Below, one piece after another: positions 22,911 through 34,120 of a DNA stretch of 64,000 bases. Source of the DNA: Harmothoe impar (taxonomy: Eukaryota > Annelida > Polychaeta > Phyllodocida > Polynoidae); assembly GCA_947462335.1 (NCBI GenBank), contig OX381720.1:43073152-43137151 (forward strand), in the 5' to 3' direction. A program made the translations under genes and the position numbers. Under the pieces are notes generated by a model. The model was not told the origin of the DNA and did not search any database. It saw only the letters and a program-made list of their open reading frames with translations. Position 1 is the stretch's first letter; the number at the start of each line of letters is the position of its first letter.

Positions 22911-25900
22911 TGTCAGGTATACAATCAGACCTCCAACTTATGTTGCCATGTTAAGAGGTTAGCACAGAAATATTTAGAACTATTTTCACCATTTTATTGA
23001 GGAAAGAGATCACTATTGCAGTATTGCATTGACATCATGGGGGGGGGGGGGCTAGGACTTCCTGTATTTTTTACCATTTTTTCTTTTTTCTTTTCCAAAC
23101 TTGATAAATATTGATTTGACATAATGATCTCAAGTAACAAAATGTATAATGTTGACCAGGATATGATCAGAATCAGGGACCCTCTAACTACATCACCCTG
23201 TGCCCTATCTGACTGGCCACCAGGTAACTTACAGTAGCATCACCACAGAGGAATTTTTAAAATATTACATTGTTATAATACATATTTGTATTGATGCGCC
23301 ATGTTATTAGGATGTCAGAAGTGTTTGAATTTTGTTGCTAGCATGTCTAGAACCAACAGAATTCACGATTATTCACGGAAAATAGGGGGTGTCTATTGGA
23401 GAAAATATACTACAAATAAGACCCAATACATGGACCCCCTAGGTGTGACTGAAGCTCAGCTGTGTGCGGCGGTCAGTTTTCACAGCTTTCTCCTCGATGG
23501 GGGCAGGGGGTGGGGGGTGGGCAATGCCCCCGGCCTTACCTTGAGGCACCTGGGGGTGCGAATGCATTTGAGGCGGCCTTGCAAAGTGACAAAGGCCATG
23601 GGAAAACACACTCACAAATGTACAAATCCGCGGCTCTTAAAGTAAAATTAGGAATTAAATACAAGCACCAATGGAAAGGTATTGGTGTGCTCTTTCAAAT
23701 GTGTATAGCAGAAAATGTGCGCGGGGCAAATTTTCTGAAAACTTTGATGAATTGTTTAATTATATTTTTTACATAATCACAACTTTGGTCATAGGTTGTT
23801 TAGCTAAACATGGCAGGTACCAGGTTGTACCTAAATGTGTTTTCTAATTAGCTCATTTATTACTGAAAGGATAAAACGTACATATGATTTTTTTCAGCTA
23901 AAATAAAAAATGAAATATATAAATATATCTATACTCTAAGCATTATATTGAATTCAGTATGCCACATGTTCCTAATCAATAATAACCTCATGAAATGTGT
24001 AAGTGTGCTGCTATCGTGAAATCAATCCCAGTACATCGTAGATATCTCTACTTGAGATTTTGTGGGCTGATGACTGGTACTAAAGTTCAAGTACCTTACA
24101 ACACAGACAAAACACATAACCAATGAACAGTCACCCAACTGTACGCTATTAGACAACTCTTTGATACAGTCCGATAGTGATAACATTTCTTCCTGATGCA
24201 AATAATGTTTACCATGTCTACATTGACTACAATAAACTTGTGACCAGGCAAGTGAAAAGACCTCTCTAGGGGAAATCATGAATTAAAGTTGGTGTAATGA
24301 TTTTTTTTAAATGAGATATCATGAGCTGAAAGATTCCAGGTAGTTTTCGAGGAATCACTTCTCAAACATTGGTTCATATCACTAACTGATATTCTAAATG
24401 AGCTCTAATTGCATAGTATCCCATGATTAATAATGATAATTATAAAAAAATCGGTTTTATTTAGAAATAACCAAATAAAATGGGATTCTTTAGTCTAAAT
24501 TTGGCTCTAGAAGGAACTTGTGTTCTGTTATCAGTTTTTGGACAACAGATGTGATTTCTAAGAAAAGGAAAACTAGTCCTACCTCGAATTTTGGCTACTT
24601 GAATTGCTTCCATGGCAACCAGAAAGTGTCATATGTGCTAATTCTTAATAACAAATAACAAAACACATTCTTTTTGCACTCCAAATATAGAATGCTAGCA
24701 TAATAAGAAGGAATAATAGATTATTATTCATAATCTTAGACCATATTTAGTAAACTATGGCAACCATAGTGCCCCCTGGTAGCCAAAACCGAAATGAAAA
24801 GTTCGCCTCAAAGGGGTCTTTCCCTTAGATGGGTCACTTATTATAAATGCCATTGTAGTAAAACCAATTTCGTCTGAATAATATCTCCTTCAACGCAGTT
24901 CAATTACAGTGTACAGGTTGCAATAAATGGTGACTGCAGAATCTTGACAGTCAGCTAAGTACTTCGGACTCCTTAGAGTCCAAACCCAAGTAGGTTGGCT
25001 TCTCACCTTTAATATGAGCAGTGAGGTGGTTAGCCTTGCACCAACTAACGAGGCCTACCGGACAGCGGCATTTATAGGCAGCTAGCCTGCATGCGCACAC
25101 GCAGACCTGAAGCCTATAGGCCTCTACCGGGATCGGACTTGTTCCCGCAACCACTCTGTATACACTGACACCAGCAATCTCGTGAGACCTTGGTTCTGCT
25201 CTCGTTTTGTAGCCTGTTCCCCGGAAGCTATGGTGTGTGACTGACTGGTCACTGCCTAAGTCTCACGATAGATTGCGAGCACAGAACTAACATGGCCGCC
25301 CATATGGAGAAACCAGAGTCATCGCTATAGCAACCTCTGTCCATACACCAAGACTGGGACAGGTGCTACGGGACTGAAGGGTATCCAATGTGATGTATCA
25401 TCAGCATGCAGCATTATCACTATCATCAGCATGCAGCAGGTTATTGCTGATATGTCGCCCCCTACCATGTTAGTGATCTAGTTAGTTAGCTACATCTATA
25501 ATTGTAGATCATGAAATAGAATTTGTTGATTTATTTAGTGAACAGTATACAAAGTATAATTTAGGATCATACTATAATATATCTTTTTTCAATTTGGTTT
25601 AAAGGATAACATGAATAATCCTGGCATTCTGATATCCACATATCGTGCAGACCTTGTGAAACTGTAGCACAAACTCTGTCTACGTTTACCTTTAACCAAT
25701 CACCTCTATTGTGCTTCGAGGAATTGGCCTTGTTTATATTTGACCATTACTAAAGAGAAAAAAGGAAAAATCAACATCCTTTGTTGAGTGTGGTATTTTA
25801 ATGAAAGTTTGAACATCTAGTGATTACATCAATATTCGTACCTTTTTGCATCATGCCATACAGAAGCTACAAATACCTGGGAGATGCCTAAGACTGTTGG

Positions 25901-25929
25901 TAATTAATACATGAAGCTTAAAGGGAAAG
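22911..25929. other. Long non-coding stretch
   Basis: It contains a G-run at 23040-23051 and otherwise no convincing gene. Overlapping frames at 23301-23776 show no family signature. Confidence 0.45.
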
Positions 25930-26540
25930 ATGAGTAAACTGCGTCCTCTGATACACAATGTGGATTACGTTTGTGTGTCAGAAAGCTGGCTCCAAACATG
26001 TACCCTAACATCGCTTATACAACTCCCTGGAATGAAACTACACAGGAAAGACCAACCCCGACATCTGGGTAAAACTGGTGGGGGCGTAGCGTGTTTTGTA
26101 AGCAATCGCTATATGCTCCACATACCTAAGTGTGCCCCCAGCTGGCTCATTCTAGCAAGCACCTGGAGAGTTTAGGGGTCCTCACAACTAGCGCATATCC
26201 TTAGCACTGCTATTGTATTCCAATGTGTGTAGTAAAAGGGGCCCTCCAAATGCCAAGATTTTGTCTTCTCATTGGAAACAATACGCTATGGCAGGGCTCC
26301 TCCAGAAAGTACCGGCAGTCCTGAGGATATACGGCAAGCCAAAAAAAATTGTGGCGAAATAAAGAACAAATCCAACAAAGATGCCCGAGCTGACGTCAGA
26401 GCCACACTACACAGACATAGGAACAACCCAAAGAGATTCTGGGCCTCCGTGAATAGACTATGGAAATCAAAACAAGAACATGCTGAAATTCACGCTGATT
26501 CATTGGCACCACTGGGTGCCGGACTTACACTGTTATGATT
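25930..26540 (+). pseudogene. Decayed non-LTR retrotransposon: endonuclease and pre-RT fragments
   Basis: The first frame (25930-26175) resembles part of an apurinic-type endonuclease: DYVCVSESWL (the I.ETWL motif), LPGMKLHRKDQPR and GGGVACFVSNRY (the GGGV.iYv motif). The catalytic C-terminal half of the endonuclease is missing. A second frame (26272-26538) has ARADVRATLHRHRNNPKRFW followed by VNRLW, typical of the linker between endonuclease and RT domains. The two are joined by an internal deletion, and no RT follows. It is a dead internally deleted fragment; the clade is unknown. Confidence 0.6.
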
Positions 26541-27075
26541 ACAATGAACTTGAAACAACATTGACCGTTATTTCAACGGATTCTTTTTACAGTGTAGTAT
26601 ACTCCCGAGGGCCTCATAATGTATAATACTGCTTACAGGCAATTGGCATGTATTAGACAGTCAATAGAGCTAATATAAAATAATAAAGTAGGGAATATGG
26701 CAGGGCAGAGTTATGGTCAGCCTATCATCACTCCCAAGATATGAGCATTTAGAAGTAACACTACGTTTGAAGGCTTGTAGGTCTCTATCATGTGTTTTTA
26801 AAACTGGGGCATTATGTAACCTGGTTTCCCTAGCAGGTATTGCTAGGTGTTATTATCTTGCTCTGTCATTTTATAAGCGTGGATTGTTATCTGCTTTCGC
26901 CTTCTTTCTTGCAAAAGGTTTATTTTGCAGTCCCTGTGAACCCTTTCAATGGTCGTTCCTGGGGGTAAATAAAGGGCTATTTTCAGTCCTCTATTTTCTA
27001 ATGGACACTTCATATTCCATAATATTATAGAGTACGATCGTTGTCTTATACACAAAATGCTTAGGCATTAGACAT
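26541..27075. other. Non-coding stretch, nothing recognised
   Basis: A 105-codon frame (26713-27030) overlaps a frame on the opposite strand and has no recognisable motif. Confidence 0.45.
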
Positions 27076-27183
27076 CCCATTGGTCACAAAATTCAGTTCA
27101 ACATTGATTCAATGTTGAATTAACATTAAATCAACATTGACAACCATTTATCAATGTTGATTTAATGTTCTGTGTCCACTGGG
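27076..27183. mobile_element. CCCAGTGG-type MITE, short copy
   Basis: It runs from CCCATTGGTCACA to TGTGTCCACTGGG with AT on both flanks. The interior is almost wholly ATTGATTCAATGTTGA-type inverted repeats. It appears to be a deletion derivative of the family at 18086. Confidence 0.7.
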
Positions 27184-27429
27184 ATGGAGCTATGCAGTCT
27201 CCAAAAAATATATGATTTGACAGCTGCTTTACACCTCATTTGATTGATCTGTTTACCTGTTATAATTGTCAACAAAATAACGTTTGACAGGTATTCTAAA
27301 GTTATTTATATGTCCAGGAGTTTCGAATTTCATTGCTTGAGATTTTATAGAATTTATTGTCAGTCTATTTAGATAACACCAGAGAAATGGTCAAGGTGAT
27401 CTTGTAACTTTATATAAGCTAATACTGGA
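27184..27429. other. Short non-coding gap
   Basis: No feature is visible; it may be the degraded 3' part of the adjacent RT remnant. Confidence 0.3.
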
Positions 27430-28130
27430 TCATCTTCTGAGACATAAATAACTGTGTCAGCCTAAAATATCATTTTTTTGTCCCTAGTTCCTCACATTTT
27501 GAAAGCAATATTGCATGACTTACCACGTCAAAAGCTTTAGACATATCAAAGAAGGGGGCTAGAGTACTTTTATTATTGTCCATGCTGTGAAAGAGGTCAT
27601 TTATAAAATGACCTCTCAAAATTGTAGAGTGCCCTTTTCTAAAAGAACCAACTTGTTTAACATTTAAAAGATGGTTTTCTTCTAAATGTGAGGAAATATG
27701 TGTGGGGATAATATATGTTCCAGCACTTTGCTAAGTGAAGGCATATGGGCCTATAGTTAGTAACATTGGCTTTATCACCTGGATTTGGAAGAGGGGTAAC
27801 TGGTGCTTGAATTTTGCTTGAGTGAGTGATAGATTAAAAAGAAAAGAAAATTTATCAGGTATTGCTAGCATAGCATCTTTAAGCATCCTGGTATTGATGT
27901 AAGGAATTGCCGAGGCAAAATCTATCTCGATAATTTCCTCTTTAAATCTGGGGTTAACCATGGTTCATCGTTTGTCCTTATCTGATGGTGTTTGATGTGA
28001 CACATAATATGAATATCAATGGCTGTATGTATAGTGTCCCATGCTATATCTGGGCATGTGGTGACTTTAGCTGACAAAATCGTCTTTAGCTTAGCTAACA
28101 AACTCCATTTAATATCTTTAGCTAGCAAAA
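27430..28130 (-). pseudogene. Decayed non-LTR reverse transcriptase fragment
   Basis: On the minus strand the order of landmarks is right for a non-LTR RT. EPWLTPDLKRKLSR (pre-RT linker, near 27930) comes first, then a PLPNPGDKANVTNYRPI segment (RT finger motif, near 27750). After these come HHLL-type sequence with QVGSFRKGHST and FFDMSKAFDVVSHA (motif A with its catalytic Asp, near 27530). Several frame changes are needed and the YADD and later parts are missing. It is an old fragment of a different copy from the one at 7.8 kb, since the sequence differs throughout. Confidence 0.7.
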
Positions 28131-28184
28131 GCTATGTATGTCCAGGTAGCCCTAGCAGGAAGTCACTCAAGCAGCAGGTGGTGA

Positions 28185-28350
28185 TTATCAGGTTGATCTG
28201 TCACCCCAATTTGGTACCTCAGACCACTATGTAGGATTTGTTAACTAAAGACAAGTTGATTTGTCATCCAGGTTTACTGCCTCAGACCACTACATATGTT
28301 GTGTCAGCTAAAGACAGGTTGATCTGTTACCCAAGTTTAGATGTATCATG
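28185..28350. repeat. Tandem repeat, about 66 bp, roughly 2.5 copies
   Basis: Units share GGTTGATCTGTCA, CCTCAGACCACTA and TAAAGACA(A/G)GTTGAT in the same order. Confidence 0.7.
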
Positions 28351-28930
28351 CCTAAAGTCATAATTCCATCCATTAGGTTGTAACCCTTTAAGGGGCGCAT
28401 AACTTGCATAGTGCTTTAATGCACTATAACCTTTAGCAGCATTATGCACACAAGAGGGAAACAATAAAAGCGTAACTGTCCAATACCATTTACCATTTGC
28501 AGAAATAGAGCTAATAATTATAGTGGTGAAGTATAAGGGCCCACCACCATGTCCTGACAGAATAATATAAAATGATATTAGTCTCCAATGGCCGCATAAG
28601 AATCACTAAAACATCTCTTGTGACTGTAAATTGGTTGCAAGTTGGTTGGTTCTTTCCAGAAATGGCCTTGTCGGTATAACTGATATAGAGGAGCCCCCCC
28701 CCCCCCCCACCACCATGTTCTGATAAATTTCTCCACTTCTACTTATGATACAAGGATGATTAAATATGTTCTGGAAAGCTGTTAGTATTGCCAACAACAT
28801 CACTGTTAGAAGTAAGTAGTGTTCCTGTACAGCAACTATTGGGGGCAACTTTGGTTCCAGTAAATTCTGCTGTAGACCTACAGTAGAATCTACTGTAGAT
28901 GCAGACCTGAGTTCTAAAAAGGCTCACATA
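28351..28930. other. Non-coding stretch with a C-run
   Basis: A run of 14 C at 28686-28700 lies in otherwise anonymous sequence. Confidence 0.5.
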
Positions 28931-28939
28931 TTCAACATC

Positions 28940-29005
28940 TTGGAGATTTGAACCCCCAGGTTCCAATCCATGACCACTACGCCAGTGAATCCTGCATGTC
29001 AGGTG
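28940..29005 (-). repeat. tRNA-like (SINE-type) sequence
   Basis: The minus strand has TTCACTGGCGTAGTGGTCA as an A-box/D-arm-like segment and GGGGTTCAAATCTCC as a B-box-like T arm at tRNA spacing. Confidence 0.45.
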
Positions 29006-29340
29006 CATTGAAACACCTCCTACTTATGTGTGAATGGTAATGAGGTCAACACAGGATCCCTGGGGACAATTTTAGAACTAGACTGTTCATGTCTTAAGGG
29101 ATAATATGAAAATTACCCTATTGCAGTAATGTACTAATAAGGACTGAACTACCATTAGTTGAAGTGTAATCTTGATGGCCTATAGATGTTTTTCAAAGTA
29201 AATTTTACTATCTTTCATGCAGATTGTTGAGATACATTGGTCTTATCCTCTGCATATTTTCAATAGTAACAGTTCAGTGTACCAAAATATATTATAGTTT
29301 AGAATTGCATCAGGAGAAATGTAGTTTGTGTGAGAGTTTC

Positions 29341-29415
29341 CTGCCGGGACTGGAACTGCTGACCCTCAGACTACATCTCCCACGGCTCTACCGACTGAGC
29401 TAGAGGGGCAGTCAC
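29341..29415 (-). repeat. tRNA-like (SINE-type) sequence
   Basis: The minus strand carries CTAGCTCAGTCGGTAGAGC, a near-perfect A box and D arm, followed by CAGTTCCAGTCCCGGCAG in the T-arm position, where the B box is damaged. The variable-arm region is longer than in a normal tRNA. I take it as a SINE head; a tRNA pseudogene is the alternative. Confidence 0.55.
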
Positions 29416-30419
29416 TATGTAGCCTGCATCATTGGGCTTTTGAAAAGATCAGGTCATATTTGAGCTGTGGAGTATGGTACTCCCTCCAACCTCTCTGCTC
29501 TCTCTCCCTCTGGTTGCTGGTTATGGGATTCGAACCTGCATCTACAGTAACAGAATTGTATGTGTACAGCAAAAGTTGCTGTATTATCTTTTACAGGTAA
29601 AGTACTGTGTAGTTACAGCACATATTGCTGTTCACGAACAACAACTTTTTACAGTGATGGTACAGTAAAATAGAGAATCTACACAATTTGGAAAATGTAT
29701 CCAAGTGCCTAGCCTAGCTTCTGTGTATACAGTAAACAGTGTAGCTCTGACTGATTGTGTATCAGCAATCTACAAGCAAAATTATGCATCTTTTTGGTTC
29801 CTTCACTCTCCTTAGGTCTTTACAATGATAACAACCTAATACCATCATTTTGACGATCTTAAGTTGTTAATGTAGGTATTGTCAACTCTGATGACCCTGA
29901 GGTTATCTGTTTATGAAACACTAGTAATAATAGGACAGTGAGAGCCGTCCTGTTCACCCCGGTAGCACCATATTAGCACAATATCCTTTTTCAAACACAA
30001 GATTTTTGGCGATATCTCATGCTTTAACCACAGATAGAGCCTCCCCTGCATCCCCAGGGGATGCTTTGTAAGAAACCACGATGCTTGATCGTCCCCAATC
30101 CCCCAAGGTATTTGACCTATTTCAACAAAAACTAAAATCTCTATTAGGGATATAATTAGCACATAGTTGCATAAAAAAAGCCATATGCAAAAGTAAACCT
30201 TTAAATTTCAGGACGTGATAATAATGCCATTTTTGTAAACCATAGTTTCTATCGGATTGATGTATATCATTAAACTAGTGCCCAAAGTATTATAACTTTG
30301 TGCATAGTTCAACATTGTGCCTTGAGTGAAAGCTCATATCTTGTGGCAATCCTGTTATCTATGTATCCACCTTTTGCTTAAGATTGAGTTTACAAAGATA
30401 CCTACTGTAAACTGCATGA
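29416..30419. other. Non-coding stretch upstream of the Penelope-like ORF
   Basis: An isolated B-box-like GGTTCGAATCCCA (minus strand, near 29525) is the only structured signal. No second hammerhead-type core was found here, so the 5' part of the retroelement appears to be missing. Confidence 0.45.
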
Positions 30420-32354
30420 CCTGCACCCAGGTCCAACCTCACTTGGCCCGAAAAACAGGCGAAAATAGCGTTATCTAAGAACGATAATATAGTCATCAAA
30501 AAAGCAGACAAGGGTTCCGCAGTAGTACTCCAAAATAGAACGGACTACATAAAAGAAGGCCTCCGTCAACTAAATGATAGAGACTTCTACAGACTGCAAG
30601 AAGACAACCTCACTGAAATCCACAATGGTGCGATTACGAAGGAAGTCACTAGGATGTACTATCAAGGTGAGATACACTTACAAACAGCAGAATATCTGGT
30701 TGCAGAAAAACCGAGGACACCAAATTTGTACCTTTTACCCAAAATTCACAAAAACATACTACCACCCCCCGGGAGACCCATTGTCTCCGCCAATGAGTGC
30801 CCAACAGAGAAAATATCCCAATTCATGGATTTTTTCTTACAACCCATCATACCAAAATTACCTTCTTTCTTAAAAGATTCAGGGGATTTTATAAACACCA
30901 TCATGAATCTGGACATCCCCCCAGACGCTATTTTGGCAACAATGGACGTCACCAGTCTCTATACTAACATCCCGACGCCAGAAGGCATCCGAGCTGTTGG
31001 GAAGGCCTTATCCTCGGAGAGACACCCAAACCTAAACCCCACCAATAGGTCCCTTTGCAATTTATTAGAGTTAGTCCTGACATGCAACAATTTTCAGTTC
31101 GATGACAAAGACTTCCTCCAAATAAGCGGAACCGCAATGGGAACCAAGCTTGCACCAGCCTATGCTAACATCTTTATGGGGGACTTCGAAAACCAATTTG
31201 TATACCCTTACCACACCCAACCCTTAGTTTGGAAGCGATACATAGATGATGTTTTTATCATCTGGACCCACGGCAAACCGGCATTAGATGTCTTCCTTCA
31301 CCACCTAAACACATGTCACAAAACAATAAAGTTCACAATGGAGGATTCATACACTACAGTAAACTTCCGAGACATCACAGTCATCAAAAACACAGAAAAT
31401 ATGCTTGAAACCACTCTCTACTGCAAACCCACAGACAGTCACAACTACCTGCTGTACTCCTCAGAGCACCCCAGACATGTAGTCAGAGCCATACCCTACT
31501 CACAATTCATCAGAGTCAAACGTATTTGCACTAGAGAGTCTGAATTCCTACGCAATTCCCTAATGCTCTGCACACATTTCCTCCATCGGAAATACCCTCG
31601 GAATCTCCTCATAGACTCACTGACGAGGGCGAAACTACAACCCCGGGCTGAACTGATCAAACCCAAACAAAAACCAACGACTACGGGTAGACCGAAAGCA
31701 TTTTATTGTATCACTACCCACAACCCCCACAACCCCCCTATAAAACAAATCCTCACAGAAAATTGGGACCAAATGAAAAAGACTACCCGAGAGTTTCACG
31801 AGCACAAATTGGTCTTAGGCAACAGGCGAAACAAAAGCCTGGGTGACGAACTTGTGCGAGCCTCCACCAGCCAAAAGTCCCCCGCTACCAAGGTCCCACA
31901 CATTAGAAAGTACCCGTGCAACACTCTTCTGAACTGTAGATACTGCCCAAAAATTAACAAGAGTGGTTTCATTCAGTCGACCACTACCGGCAGAAAGTTC
32001 AGGACTTTGACCTCTGTCAACTGTCAAACCGCTAACATAATCTATGCCATAACTTGTAAATCCTGTGGCATACAATGTGTTGGCCAGACCCTGGAACGGA
32101 TAATGGACCGATTTCAGGGTCACCATGGGCACATAGACCACAACCGCGACAAACCGGTTGGGAGACACTATAACCTATGCCCCCCTCCTCCACAACAACC
32201 ATCTAGATGGAAAGGCTTAGAAATTACAGTCTTGAGTTTCATTAAAAGCCCACCGAGATCCCCTGCCGGAATCACGGAACTAAATGTGGAGGAACGACGG
32301 TGAATGCACCGCCTCTGCAGCATTACACCGAATGGGTTAAATTTACTAGACTAA
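30420..32354 (+). pseudogene. Penelope-like retroelement ORF (RT + GIY-YIG), 5'-truncated with one premature stop
   Basis: One frame is open from 30420 to a TGA at 32301. It has the pre-RT segment NIVIKKADKGSAVVL, then YLLPKIHK and GRPIVSAN, ATMDVTSLYTNIP (motif A Asp), GTAMGTKLAPAYANIF, and the catalytic RYIDDVFIIW box near 31239. Downstream is a linker with CxxC pairs, then a GIY-YIG endonuclease from about 32037 (IIYAITCKSCG, CVGQT, DRFQGH, KPVGRHYN). After the TGA the same frame continues for 16 codons (ending NGLNLLD) to a TAA, exactly where family members normally end (...RRW, then hydrophilic residues, then P.GLN). So the TGA is most simply a TGG-to-TGA change. The tyrosine expected before VG is Cys. 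Such elements copy themselves by target-primed reverse transcription. The N-terminal end is truncated just upstream of 30420. Confidence 0.9.
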
Positions 32355-32868
32355 TCTAGGCCTAGGCCCACGACTCTCAATAATCCGTCTCCCCAACAAG
32401 ATACAAACCAAGAGAGTCCCACATACCTAGGCACAGAAATTACATGGCACTCACGCCATGCTGACATTGTCCAACCAAAACACCCTATGCTTCATTGCTG
32501 CCACACGGACCACTCACTAATTTTGCGGTCCCCACCCTCAATTCTGATTTTGTTCGGGTGCCCAGAAAAACAAACTAAGCCCAGTTTCTCTAGTGCCATT
32601 CAACCTTGTGTACCTATCTAAGTCACATTTAACACACTATTGACCTTCTTATTTTATGATCTCCTTCAGAAACTAGACTATTCTAAATTTCTAACGCCTA
32701 GTGTTTAGACAAATCACCAGATCAAAATAAAACAGACAAAACAGGACTGACCTGGCCCTAAAACCTATCTCCCAGTCCCACCTCTGTCTAAAAAGTTCAC
32801 CTAACATATAAACCTTGGGAATCTGATAAGGACCTAATCAATCTCAGCATTCCCCAAATGATTCACAC
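32355..32868. other. Probable 3' untranslated part of the Penelope-like element
   Basis: Non-coding sequence lies between the ORF end and the hammerhead-type core. Its assignment to the element is inferred from position. Confidence 0.5.
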
Positions 32869-32903
32869 CTGATGAGACATTCAAGTCGAAACCACTCACT
32901 GTA
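32869..32903 (+). ncRNA. Hammerhead ribozyme core (probably degenerate) of the Penelope-like element
   Basis: CTGATGA, a 3 bp stem II (GAC, loop ATTCAA, GTC) and GAAAC form the full conserved catalytic core of a hammerhead ribozyme in the correct order. A GTA at 32901-32903 could be the cleavage triplet, with a minimal stem III (AC/GT) as in the known minimal type I ribozymes of Penelope-like elements. Stem I does not pair convincingly, so self-cleavage is doubtful. The position about 0.5 kb after the ORF suits the terminal repeat of such elements. Confidence 0.6.
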
Positions 32904-33604
32904 CCACCCACACTGCATTAATTATATTGACAGATACAGGCCTCCCTATCATTCACTGGGCCTAGATGATATTCACACAAATTCTCCTAAGTCCTAAACA
33001 TCTGCTCTAAGATAGTTTCCCATATTAGGAAGTCCAACAACACTCTGCTATGAGACTGTAGGAAGTGATGTCACAGACTAAATCCCTGGACTCTGATTGG
33101 CCAGAGCCACTGGGTAACCATGGTACACATCAGCATAGTGAGCCTTGTCAACAAGGCATTCAGTGGTTGTGTAAAGTAGGGACAAGAAGTCTTTTCCCGT
33201 TTCACCCTAAACTGCATGATTAACCCAACAGTCCCTGGGGCTGAGTTAAACTGTGTTGTGTTGCCTTGTACTTGTTGAAAGGACCAGGTACAAAAAGATT
33301 GTTATGGGGCTGTCTGAAAGGTGCGCTGCAAAGTGACCCTAGAGTATTAGTCACAGGGTAGCAAAGGTGCGAGGTATATCCAACTAAAGGCTCATTGGTG
33401 TTAAATAGAACCCTGAACAGCCAGCTTTGTCTTTGTATTCATGTAATGCTGACAAGGGTGTTGTGTAAAGTTGCAGGGTTGTAAAATCTCGATGAATGAC
33501 CAATAAATTCCTTAGTGACATATTTAATTTGAATTTTCTTTTTAGTAATTAAAATAGGACTATGATCACTAGACTAAAATGTAAAATAATAAACTGATCG
33601 AGTG
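32904..33604. other. Non-coding stretch, nothing recognised
   Basis: The first part may still belong to the retroelement; its 3' boundary cannot be set from one copy. Confidence 0.4.
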
Positions 33605-33665
33605 CATTAGAAGGTGAAAGGCAGGCAGTAGCGGCGGCCTACTGCCTGCCTTTCACCTTCTAATG
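33605..33665. repeat. Perfect 26 bp inverted repeat with 9 nt loop
   Basis: CATTAGAAGGTGAAAGGCAG plus GCAGTA is followed, after the loop GCGGCGGCC, by its exact reverse complement. No base of the 26 pairs is mismatched. The surrounding sequence is not repetitive. Confidence 0.95.
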
Positions 33666-34120
33666 ACTTGTGAATCTGGTTATTGAGAACCCTACAACCC
33701 AAAATCAGAGCTGCAAAGATCTGTGGACTGCCTACCCTGGCTTTAGAGAAAAGGTAACCTGTCCGTCCGAGTTCCCATCTTCCCATCCCCTTAGACATTA
33801 ATTTTGTGTTCAAATTTTGTGCAATAAAGAAGGCTTCAAGGAGAATATTTTAAATGGCATATTCATATCTTTTCTATAAGCATTTCCGTATTCGCTAAGC
33901 CAAACTGGTCTGAGGCATGTTTTGGGCCATTCTTGGCCCTGTGTAGGACTCTGATATCTCATGATCATGCACAGTACTGTGGGAAATTGCCTTGTTAATG
34001 TCAACATGTGTGCTAAATACTTCTGCCGCTACCATAAACTAATAAGCAATAGCATGTGCTAGAACAAGAAGGAACTACCAAAAGTTACCGAGAGCAAGGG
34101 ATTACAGAGAGAAACTCATG
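33666..34120. other. Non-coding stretch, nothing recognised
   Basis: No gene or defined repeat is visible. Confidence 0.5.

Noticed and set aside
24951..25154. GC-richer segment that could be a tRNA-like SINE
   Set aside because: A possible D-arm-like string is present, but the T-arm position lacks a usable B box; the evidence is too weak.
29885..29915. CTGATGA near 29889 as a second hammerhead core upstream of the Penelope-like ORF
   Set aside because: It is not followed by a short stem and GAAA, so the catalytic core is absent.
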